This document shows positions 9,741-19,965 of a stretch of 64,000 nucleotides of DNA, piece by piece (position 1 is the stretch's first letter; each line of letters begins with the position of its first letter). The notes under the pieces are model-generated. The model saw only the letters and a list, made by a program, of their open reading frames with translations, did no database searches and was not told where the DNA came from. The position numbers and the translations under genes are program-made. This stretch comes from Macrotis lagotis (taxonomy: Eukaryota; Chordata; Mammalia; Peramelemorphia; Peramelidae), in the NCBI RefSeq assembly GCF_037893015.1, contig NC_133658.1:883679038-883743037 (forward strand), read 5' to 3'.

Positions 9741-10750
9741 TTGGAAGGGAAAGACCCTAACTCAGAGAGGCCTGGAACCTCTGAGGAGAATACAATCTGG
9801 TCTCCAGCGCAGAAAGACTTCCTTGAAGAAATAAGGAAGGAGTTTAAAAATCAACTGGAAAATTTGGGAGAGACAATTAATACCTTGCAACAAGAAAACA
9901 AAACCTTAGAAAGTACAATTGGACAAATACAAAATGAGAATAAATCTCTCAGATCTTCAAATGGGCAAATGCAAAAAGAAATTAATTCTCTCAAAACATC
10001 AATTGGTCAAATGGAAAGCTCTTTCAAAAGTAGAATTGACCAATTAGAAAAGGAGTTGCAAAAGGTTAATGAAGAAAACTCCTCCCCCCAAAAAAAGAAT
10101 GGAGTCTACAGAAACTAATGACTCCATAAGACAGCAAGAGTCAGTTAAACAAAATCAAAAAATAGAAAAAATAGAAGCAAATGTAAAATACCTCATCAAC
10201 AAAACCACTGACCTCAAGAATAGATCAAGGAGGGGCAACCTGAAAATTATAGGACTTTCTGAAAACATTGAAGAGAAAAAAAAGCCTGGACTTAATATTA
10301 CAGGATCTAGTGATGGAAAACTGCCCTGATATCATGGAATTGGAGGGCAAAGTAGTTATTGAAAGAGTACATCGATCCCCACCAGAAAAAGATCCTAAAA
10401 AGAAAACACCAAGGAATGTTGTGGCCAAACTCCAGAACTATCAGATAAAAGAGAAAATCCTGCAAGCAGCCAGAAAGAAACAATGTAAATATCAAGGAGC
10501 CACAGTAAGGATCACGCAGGACCTGGCTGCATCAACATTAAGGGATCGAAGGGCCTGGAACGAGATATTTCGAAGAGTAAGGGAGCTTGGAATGCAGCCA
10601 AGAATCTACTTTCCTGCAAAGCTGAGCCTTCTCTTCCAGGGAAAAAGATGGACATTTAACAAAATGGAAGAATGCCAAAAATTTCTGATGAAAAGACCAG
10701 AGCTAAACAGAAAATTTGGACATCAAACAGGAGGTTCAAGAGACACATGA
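9741..10750 (+). pseudogene. L1 ORF1, two frameshifts
   Basis: ORF1p is the RNA-binding nucleic-acid chaperone of the L1 particle. The first frame (9,741-10,118) encodes a coiled coil with heptad-like repeats of 'TLQQENK/SLRSSNGQMQKE' type. The second (to about 10,290) holds the start of the RRM, 'RRGNLKIIGLSENIEE'. The third (to 10,750) holds the C-terminal domain, with 'ARKKQCKYQGATVRITQDLA' and 'RIYFPAKLSLLFQGKRWTF'. The frame changes fall in or beside homopolymers: a C run plus A run near 10,081-10,096 and an A run near 10,275-10,283. Either old mutation or base-calling error could cause them. Confidence 0.88.
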
Positions 10751-11418
10751 AAAGGTAAAAATAAAAATAGTGGTGGTAAAAGGAAAAAAAAATGCAATCC
10801 AGTAAATTCAAAGTGGCTATATCCTAGCATGGGGGGAACAATGATTCTCATAAATCTTGAGAATTGTAACTCTAACAGAGAGAATATACCTAGCCAGAAA
10901 TGATGGACATTCATGACCTATGCACAAGACTGCTATCTTTAACCCCCACTTGGGAGAAAGATCCTAATAACTCTCAGGAATTTTGACTCTATTCGATAGA
11001 ATATACTGAATTAGAATGGACAGACACTCAGAATTTTCTCTGACTTAGATAGAATGATCTAAAAAACACTACCTCCTTAAAAAGGGGGACAGGAAAGAGA
11101 CTGGAGGAGGGAGGGGAGTGAATGGGTTAAATGCCATTACACTAAGAGGTACAAAAAAACCTATGGTAATAGAGGGGAAGAAGGGAGCAGAGCAGAAACA
11201 CCTGAATCTTCTTCTCATCAGACTTGGCTTAAAGTCAACCTACAGTTAACTTATAAAACATCTAACCTTTCAAGTATTAAAAGGGGAAAAGGGGGGGGAC
11301 AGAGAAAGGGAAGGAGAGTGGGGAAAAAAGGGGAAATAACAAAAGGAAGGGAAGGGAAAAGGGGAAAGGGGAAAGAAAGGGGAGGGTGTGATATAGGAGG
11401 GCAAACACACTGAAGGGG
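10751..11418 (+). other. L1 inter-ORF region, about 670 bp
   Basis: No domain is readable here. It includes a dense polypurine tract at 11,281-11,395, entered separately. The spacing is much longer than the few tens of bases between ORF1 and ORF2 in human L1. Confidence 0.6.
11281..11395 (+). other. Polypurine tract before ORF2
   Basis: About 115 bases with only a few pyrimidines, built from G3-G8 and A-runs such as 'aaggggaaaggggaaagaaa'. It can form a G-quadruplex or triplex in principle. It lies immediately before ORF2 on the coding strand. Confidence 0.8.
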
Positions 11419-14400
11419 GTGGTATTCAGAAACAAAATACTGGGGAATACGGATAAAGCGGGGAGAAAGGGGGAAAAATACAAACGGAGGGAAGATAGCA
11501 CAGAGGGCAATAAAAAATTAGTAATTTTAACCTTGAATGTGAATGGGATGAACTCTCCCTTAAAATGTAAGCAAATAGCAGAGTGGATTAAAAACCAGAA
11601 TCCTACAATATGCTGCTTACAAGAAACTCATTTGAAGCAGAGAGATACATATAGAGTAAAGGTAAAAGGTTGGAGCAAAATATATTTTGCTTCAGCTGAA
11701 GTAAAAAAAGCAGGGGTAGCAATCCTTATCTCAGACAAAGCAGCAGCAAAAACAGATAGTGTTAAAAGAGATAAGAAAGGAAACTTTATCCTCCTAAAAA
11801 GTACCATAGACAATAAAGTCATTTCAATATTGAATATATATGCACCCAGTGGGATAGCACCCAAATTCTTAGAGGACAAGCTGAAAGAACTACAGGAAGA
11901 TATAGACAGCAAAACTCTACTAGTGGGAGACCTCAACCTCCCACTATCAGATCTAGATAAACTGAATCATAAAACAAACAAGAAAGAAGTTAAAGGAGGT
12001 AAATAGATTGTTAGAAAAATTGGATATGGTAGACTTATGGAGGAAACTGGATGGGGATAGAAAGGAATATACCTTTTTTCTCTGCAGTACATGGAACTTA
12101 TACAAAAAGTGACCATGTACTAGGACATAAAAAGCTAATGATCAACTGCAGAAAGGCAGAAATAGTGAATACATCTTTCTCAGATCACAATGCAATAAAA
12201 AGTCATATGTAATACTGGGCCAAGGAGATATAGACCCAGAACAAATTGGAAACTGAATAACCCCATTTTAAAAAATGAGTGGACCAAAAAACAAATTACA
12301 GAAAGAATTAACCATTTTATCCTACATAATGATAATAATGAAACAACATACCAAAACCTATGGGATTCATTCAAAGCGACTCTCAGGGGATATATTATAG
12401 CTCTAAATGCTTACATGAATAAATTGGAGAAAGAGGAAATCAATGAACTAAACATGCAACTAAAAAAATTAGAGAATGAACAAATCAAAAATCCCCAATT
12501 AAATACTAAATTAGAAATTTTAAAAATTAAAGGAGAAATTAATAAAATTGAAAGCAAAAAACTATTGAATTAATAAATAAAACTAAAAGTTGATATTATG
12601 AAAAAACCAATAAAATTGATAAACCTCTGGTCAATTTGAATAAAAAAAAGAAAGAAAACCAAATTGCTAGTATCATAAATGAAAAAGGTGAACTCACATC
12701 CAATGAGGAGGAAATTAAAGTAATAATTCAAAATTATTTTGCCCAACTCTATGCCAATAAATTGGATAATCTAAGTGAAATGGATGAATATTTACAAAAA
12801 TATAAGCTGCCCACGTTAAATGAAGAAGAGATTAAATACCTAAACAACCCTATCTCAGAAAAAGAAATTCAACAAGCCATTATTGAACTCCCTAAAAAAA
12901 AAATCTTCAGGGCATGATGGATTCACAAGTGAATTCTACCAAACATTTAAGGAACAATTGGTTCCAATCCTATATAAACTCTTTGGAAAAATAGGGAAAG
13001 ATGGAACTCTGCCTAACTCTTTCTATGAAACCAATAGTACTGTTACCTAAACCAGGAAGAGTTAAAACAGAGAAAGAAAATTATAGACCTATTTCCCTGA
13101 TGAGTATAGATGCAAAAATCCTAAATAAAATCTTAGCAAAACAATTACAACAAGTCATCACTAGGATAAGACATTATGATCAAGTAGGATTTATTCTAGG
13201 AATGCAGGGTTGGTTCAATATTAGGAAAAGTGTTAGTATACTCAATTATATCAACAACAAACCTACCAGAAAACATATGATCATATCAATAGATGCTGAA
13301 AAAGCTTTTGACAAAAATACAGCAACCATTCCTATTAAAAACACTAGAGAGTGTAGGAATAAATGGACTGTTCCTAAAAATAATTAGCAGTATCTATCTG
13401 AAACCATCAACAAGCATTATATTCAATGGGGAGAGGCTAGAGGCATTCCCAATAAGATCAGGGGTGAAACAAGGGTGCCCATTATCACCACTACTATTCA
13501 ATATTGTATTAGAAATGTTAGCATCAGCAATTAGAGAAGAAAAAGAAATTGAAGGAATTAGAATTGGGAAGGAAGAGACAAAACTCTCACTCTTTGCAGA
13601 TGATATGATGGTCTACCTAGAGAATCCCAAAAAACTAAAATCCCTAAAAAACTACTGGAAACAATTAGCAATTTTAGCAAAGTTGCAGGTTATAAAATAG
13701 ACCCTCATAAATCCTCAACTTTTCTACATATGTCTAGCAAGAAACAGCAGGAAGAGCTAGAAAGAGAAATCCCATTCAAAGTAACCTCAGACAATATAAA
13801 ATACTTGGGAGTCTATTTGCCAAGACAGACTCAGAATCTTTTTGAAAACAATTATAAAACACTTCTCACACAAATTAAATCAGATTTAAATAACTGGGCA
13901 AATATCAACTGCTCATGGATAGGTAGAGCTAATATAATAAAAATGACAATTCTACCAAAACTAAACTATTTGTTTAGTGCCCTACCAATCAAAATTCCAA
14001 AAAATTACTTTAACGAGTTAGAAAAAATTGTAAGTAAATTCATATGGAGAAATAAAAAGTCAAGAATTGCTAGGAGCTTAATGAAAAAAAGTTCAAAATA
14101 AGGTGGCTGATCTAAAATTATATTTATATATATTTATATATATTTATATTATAAGGTGGCTGATCTAAAATTATATTTATATATATTTATATATATTTAT
14201 ATTATAAAGCATCAGTCATCAAAACTGTGGTATTGGCTAAGAAATAGAGTGGTGGACCAGTGGAATAGACTAGGCGTAAAAGCAGGAGATGATTATAGTA
14301 ATCTGCTGTTTGATAAACCCAAAGAGTGCAGCCATTGGGATAAAAACTCCCTCTTTGATAAAAACTGCTGGGATAATTGGAAGTTAGTATGGAAGAAACT

Positions 14401-15370
14401 TAGATTAGACCAACACATCACACCCTTTACCAAGATAAGATCCAAATGGTTACAGGACATAGACATAAAAAACAATACCATAAGCAAATTAGAAGATCAA
14501 GGACTAGTCTACCTGTGAGGTCTATGGAAAGGGGAACAGTTTATGACTAAGGAAGAGTTGGAGAACATCACCAAAAACCAATTAGATGATTTTGATTACA
14601 TTAAAAAGCTTTTGCTCAGATAAAACCAATGTAACCAAGATCAAAAGAAATGTAGTAAATTGGGAAATAATCTTTACAACTAATGATTCTGACAAAGGAC
14701 TCATTTCTAAAATATGCAGAGAACTGAGTCATATTTTTAAAACAAAAAGCCATTCCCCAATTGACAAATGGTCAAAGGATATGCAAAGGCAATTTACAGA
14801 TGAGGAGGTCAAAGTAATCCATAGCCATGTGAAAAAATGCTCTAAATCATTAATTATTAGAGAAATGCAAATTAAAGCTTCTCTGAGGTATCACCTCACA
14901 CCTCTTAGATTGGCCAGTATGACCAGGAAGGATAATGATCATTGTTGGAAGGGATGTGGGAAATCTGGGACACTATTACACTGTGGGTGGAGCTGTGAAC
15001 TCATCCAACCTTTCTGGAGAGTTATTTGGAACTATGCCCAAAGGGCAACAAAAATGTGCATACCCTTTGACCCAGCAATACCACTACTGGGTCTATACCC
15101 AGAAGAGATGAGGGAAAAGGGTAAAAACATTACTTGCACAAAAATATTTATAGCAGCCCTGTTTGTGGTGGCAAAGAATTAGAAATCCAGTAAATGTCCT
15201 TCAATTGGGGAATGGCTTAGCAAACTGTGGTATATGTATGTCATGGAACACTATTGTTCTATTAGAAACCAGGAGGGATAGGATTTCAGGGAAACCTGGA
15301 GGGATTTGCATGAACTGATGCTGAGTGAGATGAGCAGAACCAGAAAAACACTGTACACCCTAACAGCAAC
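11419..15370 (+). pseudogene. L1 ORF2 (endonuclease and reverse transcriptase), many breaks
   Basis: Endonuclease part: 'LTLNVNGMNSP' with the catalytic Asn, 'CCLQETH' with the catalytic Glu, 'LVGDLNLPLSD' and, after a break at 12,006, the 'SDHNA' motif at 12,180-12,194. Reverse transcriptase part: '[10 protein letters not shown]' near 13,075, '[13 protein letters not shown]' near 13,280, '[14 protein letters not shown]' near 13,465 and the catalytic '[13 protein letters not shown]' near 13,590. The C-terminal part includes 'IPFDPAIPLLGLYPEE' near 15,060. At least six frame changes or stops interrupt it: near 12,006, an A10 run at 12,892-12,901, 13,310, 13,660, the 53-bp duplication at 14,101-14,206, and TAG at 15,180. 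The original start codon is uncertain. Confidence 0.9.
14101..14206 (+). repeat. 53-bp tandem duplication inside ORF2
   Basis: The unit beginning 'aggtggctgatctaaaatta' occurs at 14,101 and again at 14,154, followed each time by the same A/T-rich 'tatttatata' sub-repeats. Since 53 is not a multiple of three it shifts the frame. Confidence 0.92.
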
Positions 15371-15670
15371 ATGGGAGTGATGATCAAACTTGAAGGACTT
15401 GCTCATTCCATCAGTGCAACAATTGGGAACAATTTTGGGCTGTCTGCAAAGGAGAGTACCATCTGTATCCAGATAAGGAGCTGTGGAGTTTGAAGAAAGT
15501 TAAAGGACTGTTCGCTTTAATTTAGAAAAAAAAACAGATAGCTTATTGTCTGATCTTGTTACTTCCTAGACTTCTCTTCTCTTTAAGGATATGATTTTTC
15601 TCTCATCACACCCAATTTGGATCAAGGTACAACATGGAAACAAAATAAAGACTGACAGAGTGCTATCTGA

Positions 15671-15699
15671 GGGGGGGTGTGGGTGGGGGTGGGGAGGGA
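15671..15699 (+). other. G-quadruplex motif in the L1 3' UTR
   Basis: Five G runs of three or more separated by one to three bases, just before the A-rich tail. A G-rich polypurine run at this place is a known feature of mammalian L1 3' UTRs. Confidence 0.75.
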
Positions 15700-15775
15700 A
15701 GCAAGATTGGGGGAAAATTGTAATACTCAAATAATATCTTTAATAAAAATAAATTTAACAACAAAAAAAAGAAAA

Positions 15776-16160
15776 CAAAGGCAATGAACTTTGGTCACAA
15801 AAGCCTAATCTGATGATTCGACATCAACATTTCTTTCATTACAGTAACAACTCCCCCCCACACTTTTTTTTTGTTTTTGTTTTTTTGTTTTTAGGTTTTT
15901 GCAAGGCAATGGGGGTTAAGTGGCTTGCCCAAAGTCACACAGCTAGGTAATTATTAAGTGTCTGATGCCAGATTCATGTACTCCTGATTCCAGAGCCAGT
16001 GCTCCATCCACTGTGCCACTTAGCTGCCTCTTCCCCCCACTTTTTAATGAAAATATTAAACATTTGGATTTAAAGGTGGCTGTATATATACATATACATA
16101 TGCAAATATAGATTTTGAAGCTGAAAGTATAACTTAATTTGATTCAAAACAACTGATGTG
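15776..16160. other. Flank right of the L1, with one SINE
   Basis: Resumes the pre-insertion sequence. Unique apart from the minus-strand SINE at 15,866-16,031. Confidence 0.4.
15866..16031 (-). repeat. tRNA-derived SINE, minus strand
   Basis: The tail appears as a T-rich run followed by 'gcaaggcaatggg'. The middle 'ctaggtaattattaagtgtc' and the head complement 'ccactgtgccacttagctgc' are both present. Moderately diverged. Confidence 0.92.
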
Positions 16161-16283
16161 GGGCGGCTAGGTGGTGCAATGGATAAAGCACCAACCCTGG
16201 AGTCAGGAGTACCTGGGTTTGAATCTGGTCTCAGACACTTAATAATTACCTAGCTGTGTGGCCTTGCAAAAACCAAAAAAAAA
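16161..16283 (+). repeat. SINE lacking part of its 3' domain, with target duplication
   Basis: Complete head and middle, then 'gtggccttgcaaaaacc' with the 'gggcaagccacttaacccc' portion missing. Direct repeats 'aacaactgatgtg' at 16,148-16,160 and 'aacaattgatgtg' at 16,284-16,296 flank it. Confidence 0.9.
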
Positions 16284-16296
16284 AACAATTGATGTG

Positions 16297-16433
16297 TTGA
16301 GAGAAGGTAGTGGCACAATGAACAGAGTACTGGCCCTGGAGTCAGGAGGACCTGAGTTCAAATTTGACTTGAGACACTTAATAACTATCTAGCTGTATGA
16401 CTTTGGATAAATCACTTAACCCCATTGGTGTTT
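16297..16433 (+). repeat. Older, diverged SINE
   Basis: Same plan as its left neighbour but more mutated, ending at 'cacttaaccccattgg' without a clean A tail. The younger SINE inserted at its 5' edge. Confidence 0.85.
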
Positions 16434-16634
16434 TTAAATCCTGCTGATTTAAATAGACATATAGTGACCCCATTTGTATGAGATTCTGAAGATGATCCTA
16501 TTGCTTTTTCTCAGCTGGCCCAGTGAAATTTTAACAAAACCTCCAGGGAAGTTTCAGGCAGTTCTAAGTATTCTAGGCAATAGATCTGTGAAGAGAAAAT
16601 GGGATCCCTGATTTCACTGCTATGATATGAAAAT

Positions 16635-16895
16635 CCTCCTTGCAAAGGCTTAATGGATAGAGCTCTGGGTCTGGATTCACTTAGATCTGAGTACAAATCT
16701 TGATTCAGGCACTTAAGAGCTGTATGATCCTAGAAAAATCACTTAGACTCAGTATGCATCAATTTTCTCAGCTGTAAAAAGGGGTCAATAAGAGCACCTA
16801 TTTCCTAGTGTTTTTGTGAGGATCAAGTGAAATCTCTATAAAGCAATTAGCACAGTACCTAACCGATATAAGTGCTCAATAAATATTTATTCCCT
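16635..16895 (+). repeat. CORE/MIR-type SINE
   Basis: Worn copy with the typical 'tcaattttctcagctgtaaa' segment, 'gaggatcaagtgaaatc' and the L2-like 3' end 'gtgctcaataaatattt'. Confidence 0.75.
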
Positions 16896-17228
16896 CCTTC
16901 TCTTTTGCCTTTTATGCTCCTTTTTTGGAAAAATAATCACTGAGAGCAACACATTCAGAGTTGTTGAGCTCTTAGAAAAATGTCTTTAGCCTGGGACTTA
17001 AGACTCCTAAGGCTACAAATCATTATTATTTTATGAATGTCATCAGTGCCCTGAGCTCACAGCAGTTCACACAGCAGCTCCAAGCCTCCACTGCAAGGTC
17101 CAATTTAGGTCATAGTGACCCAGGACCCTGGAGGATATCAGTTTGCTATCAACATTTCCTGTTGGGTCCTTCATGTGTCCTTCATCTGAAGACTAGCCCA
17201 ATAAAGAAAGGAGAGACTCAACATTGAT

Positions 17229-17405
17229 GATGATGATGATGTTTGTCCTTCATTCTCAAAGAAGATCATGACATCAGGAAGGTGATGGCATGACAAGCAC
17301 ATGAGTTGGATTTGAGTGCACAAAGTTCACCAGCATCACTTTCTCCTCCAGTGGGTCCAGTGGCTAGATATGAATCAGAACCATCGGAGATGACCCTAGG
17401 TTGGC
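17229..17405 (+). repeat. Unnamed dispersed repeat (family A)
   Basis: Begins 'gtttgtccttcattctcaa', then 'gatcatgacatcagg', 'gtgatggcatgac', 'gttggatttgagtg' and 'cctccagtgggtccagtggc'. Related copies lie at 37,806-37,985, 55,395-55,555 and (reverse) 47,590-47,800. The family was not recognised by name. Confidence 0.6.
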
Positions 17406-17788
17406 TATAGCAGCCTACCAACTAGGACACTGAGGAAGACCGAGCTGCATCAGTAAAAGGAGGATGCAGGCCAAAGAAGTCGGGGGTCCTGATGCTAAGA
17501 AAGTACAGCCGTGTAAACTGTAGGCAAGATAGGGTTCCCAAACACTGGTTTGTTTTGCTCAATTTAAGAACTACTCCTCCTCACAGACCCCTCGTCCGAC
17601 CCTTGTGTAGGCCGTCTCTTTCCTGGGCCTTCCCTAATCATCTACAAATGCCATATGATCTTTCTCCTATCAATTCACCTTGACTACTGGTCCAAAGCTG
17701 TCTCTGAGCTTCCTTGGGCACCACAGAATAGCAACTGTCCATTAACAATAATAACTGACAGGTATAGAGCTCTTGAGAATTCACACCA
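17406..17788. other. Unique sequence left of the CpG island
   Basis: No gene seen; short open frames on both strands have no family signal. Confidence 0.35.
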
Positions 17789-17890
17789 AACGGGCAGCTG
17801 GGTGGCACAGTGGATACAGCACGGACGCTGGAGTCTGGAGGACCTGAGTTCAAATCCAACCTCAGATGCTTAATAATTACCTAGTTGTGT
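17789..17890 (+). repeat. tRNA-derived SINE, 3' part lost
   Basis: Head 'gggcagctgggtggcacagt' through 'cttaataattacctag', then directly an A-rich end. The usual 'cttgggcaagccacttaacc' portion is absent. Confidence 0.88.
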
Positions 17891-18288
17891 AGACTTAAAA
17901 TAAAATAAAAATTAAATAAAATTTACAGCAAGAATCGTAAGCAGCCTCACGCTACCTCTGGGATGGCGAGGAAAGGTATCCTTGCGCTCATTCAGAGCCA
18001 CTCATCAATGGTCTGCACCACCCCCGAGGTCCAGCTCTGCCCAGCAGGTGACCGTACACTGGCCGGCTGAGGCTGGCCCTCGGGGGTGCTCGGGGGCCCC
18101 TCCTGGGCGGGGGCGGGGGATGCCTGCCATACCTCCGGCGGGGTCTTAAAGCAGAAGGTCCAGGGCGGCTCGGGCCTCGCGCTTCTGGGGCGCAGAGGCG
18201 GCGGCCCTCGGGGAGCCTCTGCTCTCCCTCCGGCCGCGTGGCGGGGCTGGGCGGGGCCGGGTGCGCGCGCAGCCACGCCCCGCCGCTG

Positions 18289-18318
18289 ATTGGCGGTTTC
18301 TCCGGCCTCACATCCGGG
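18289..18318. promoter_or_regulatory. Second CCAAT and ETS pair, minus-strand side
   Basis: 'attgg' at 18,289-18,293 is an inverted CCAAT box, and 'acatccggg' at 18,310-18,318 is an inverted ETS (CCGGATGT) site. Both lie downstream of the minus-strand donor, in the proximal intron. Confidence 0.45.
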
Positions 18319-18356
18319 CACAGAGAGAGGCGGCTCCGCATCGAATCGCGTCTCAC

Positions 18357-18480
18357 CTTGGCGGCGGCGGCGGCTCCGAGTCGCGTCCGGCCTAGGCCCT
18401 GCGGCCTCAAGGCGGTTTCCCCGCAGGACCACAGCCGCCCGGCCGCGGAGGCAGCCCGCCTTCTGATTGGCTGCCCCGCC
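18357..18480 (-). other. NMNAT1: Probable noncoding exon 1 of NMNAT1 (minus strand)
   Basis: On the minus strand the sequence ends 'gccgccgccaag' followed by 'gtgaga', a good donor at 18,357/18,356. The start is unmarked; the edge at 18,480 is set by the promoter motifs. No coding sequence of nicotinamide mononucleotide adenylyltransferase is visible anywhere to the left, in line with the long first intron of human NMNAT1. The assignment rests on gene order and on the divergent promoter. The long minus-strand frames across this island (up to 263 residues) are GC-driven and are not taken as protein. Confidence 0.45.
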
Positions 18481-18504
18481 GGAAGTACGTCAGCGCGCGT
18501 GCGC
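18466..18504. promoter_or_regulatory. Core promoter motifs: CCAAT, ETS, CRE-like, NRF1-like
   Basis: In order: inverted CCAAT 'attgg' (18,466-18,470), ETS 'ccggaagt' (18,479-18,486), CRE-like 'tacgtcag' (18,486-18,493) and NRF1-like 'gcgcgtgcgc' (18,495-18,504). They form a compact 40-bp block between the two first exons. Confidence 0.65.
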
Positions 18505-18570
18505 AGGAGGAAGCGGGCTCTGCCGGGCCTGACAGCTACCTCCGGGGCCCCGTCCGGCTCGAGCCTGCAG
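18505..18570 (+). other. LZIC: LZIC exon 1, noncoding
   Basis: Ends in 'gagcctgcag' followed by 'gtaggc', a good donor at 18,570/18,571. The start is not marked in the sequence and is set just after the promoter block. Splicing to the acceptor at 21,630-21,631 would give a 5' UTR of about 100 bases before the ATG at 21,665. Confidence 0.6.
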
Positions 18571-19044
18571 GTAGGCGGGGCCGGGGTGGGTTGGACGGCC
18601 CGTCGGCGGGGGACCCCGGCCCCCTTGGGCCGCTGGCCCGCAGCCGCCCCGCACCGGGGGCCCCTCCCCGGCGCAGGGCCCTCCCTCCGGGGGGTCGGAG
18701 ACGGAGCTCGTGGGGGGCCCCCCGGGCTCCCTGCCGCTCCGGTGGGGCGCCCCGTCCCCCCCCACGGTGGCGCGGGCACTGTTGGCGCTTCAGGAGCCGC
18801 TCCTGCCCCGGGGCTCTGCCGCCCCGTGTCGCGGCCCGGGGCATGCCCAGGAGGGCCTCAAAGGGAAGACCCTGCCCCCCGCTGCCTCAGTTTCTTCCTG
18901 TGTAAAATGCGCCGGAGCAAGCAGGGGCCATCCCGCGGGGCGTTGCCGCGAGGCCCTGCACAGAGGCAGGGATGCGCCCCGAGCCCCTGGGGCCCCGGGC
19001 CCCTTCGCTCCCCTTGCTACCTAGTCCGCCCTCTTGTCGCGCTT

Positions 19045-19252
19045 TTTTTGTTTGTTTTTAATTTGTTTTTGCAAGGCAATGGGGTTAAGTGGCTTGCCCA
19101 AGGCCACACAGCTAGTTATTATTATTAAGTTAATATAATATAATAATTACTCATTTAATATAATAATCATTAATATGAAGTGTCTGAGGTCGGATTTGAA
19201 CCCAGGTCCTCCTGACTCCAGGGCCAGCGCTCTATCCACTGCACCACCTCTC
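19045..19252 (-). repeat. SINE, minus strand, with an AT-rich internal insertion
   Basis: Tail, middle and head are all recognisable, but about 55 bp of AT-only sequence with repeated 'taatataataat' steps splits the usual 'ctaggtaattattaagtgtc' near 19,113-19,178. Confidence 0.85.
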
Positions 19253-19479
19253 TCCTGAACTCTCCTTCATCTCCAGCTGCCTCCCAGACTGCCCTGCCGG
19301 TTTCTCAAAGTCAACCTGTCCAAAGCATTTTCTTTTCTTTCCCCCCTAAACCCACTTCCCCTCCTACTTTACTTATTCCTGTTGGTACCCCAGTTCTTGC
19401 AGTCTCTATGGTTCACACCCTCCACTTTACCCCTAAATCTACAATTACCCAGACCTAATAGGGTCCACCTTCTTCACAT

Positions 19480-19965
19480 TTCCACATCTGCCCCTTGTTC
19501 TTTACACTATGCCCAACCATCCTGGTCCAGGCCTCCTTTCATCGTTCCTCTACTGAATCCTGAAATATTACAGTAGCCTCTCACCTCTGTAATCCATCCT
19601 CCCCTCAAGCTGCCAAATTGATGTTCCTCACATTCAGGTCTGACAATGCCACTTCACTGGCTCTAGAATCTCTAATGGCTCCCTATTGCCTCTGGGTTAA
19701 ATCTTTGACTTCTCAGTCTGACCCCATCCTGTCTTTCCAGGCCGATTCCAGGTGCTTGACCTTCCAGCCTCACTTGTCTCCTTGCTGTAACATCTTCTCT
19801 CTTTTCTTTGTGTCTTGGCCTTGAGGCTCAGGTGCTCTCCTTTCTCACTTCTTCAACTCCCTTCAAACTGCAGCACTGCCTCCTACAAGAGGCCTCTCCT
19901 GATTCATCCTGTTTATGACTCCCTGTAGTTGTGTGTCTGTGTATTTATTTATCTGCAAAAATGTC
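19480..19965. repeat. L2-like ancient fragment (antisense)
   Basis: Contains 'tggctccctattgcctctgg' and 'gttaaatctttgacttctc', a pattern I associate with old L2 3' sequences in reverse. A second copy of the same pattern lies at about 22,540-22,720. The family name is from memory. Confidence 0.4.

Larger units (their letters stand above)
8926..15775 (+). mobile_element. Nearly full-length L1, decayed
   Basis: About 6.85 kb with the whole L1 plan: a 5' UTR opening with a YY1-like site, ORF1 (coiled coil, RRM, C-terminal domain), a purine-rich inter-ORF stretch, ORF2 (endonuclease, reverse transcriptase, C-terminal region), and a 3' UTR with a G-quadruplex-type run before an A-rich tail. Both reading frames are broken by indels and nonsense codons, so it is immobile now. 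Possible short target duplication 'gaaa(a)acaaa' on each side (near 8,912 and 15,771), imperfect. It inserted just outside the retroviral 5' LTR. Confidence 0.9.
17990..19030. promoter_or_regulatory. CpG island and bidirectional promoter (NMNAT1 side / LZIC side)
   Basis: About 1 kb of very GC-rich, CpG-dense sequence in an otherwise AT-rich stretch. Two exon-like segments point away from each other: a minus-strand donor at 18,357/18,356 and a plus-strand donor at 18,570/18,571. The motif block between them (18,466-18,504) is the classic divergent-housekeeping set: an inverted CCAAT box, an ETS site, a CRE-like site and an NRF1-like site. No TATA box was seen. In human, LZIC and NMNAT1 start head to head within tens of bases, which is the basis for the names. 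Confidence 0.8.

Noticed and set aside
17988-18844. Minus-strand 263-residue frame and companions in the first CpG island
   Set aside because: Pro/Arg/Gly/Ala-rich in every frame on both strands, as expected of CpG-island sequence. No domain; promoter motifs and two donors explain the region.
18238-19128. 296-residue plus-strand frame over the LZIC promoter and intron 1
   Set aside because: It crosses the exon 1 donor and ends in a SINE. Composition is GC-driven.
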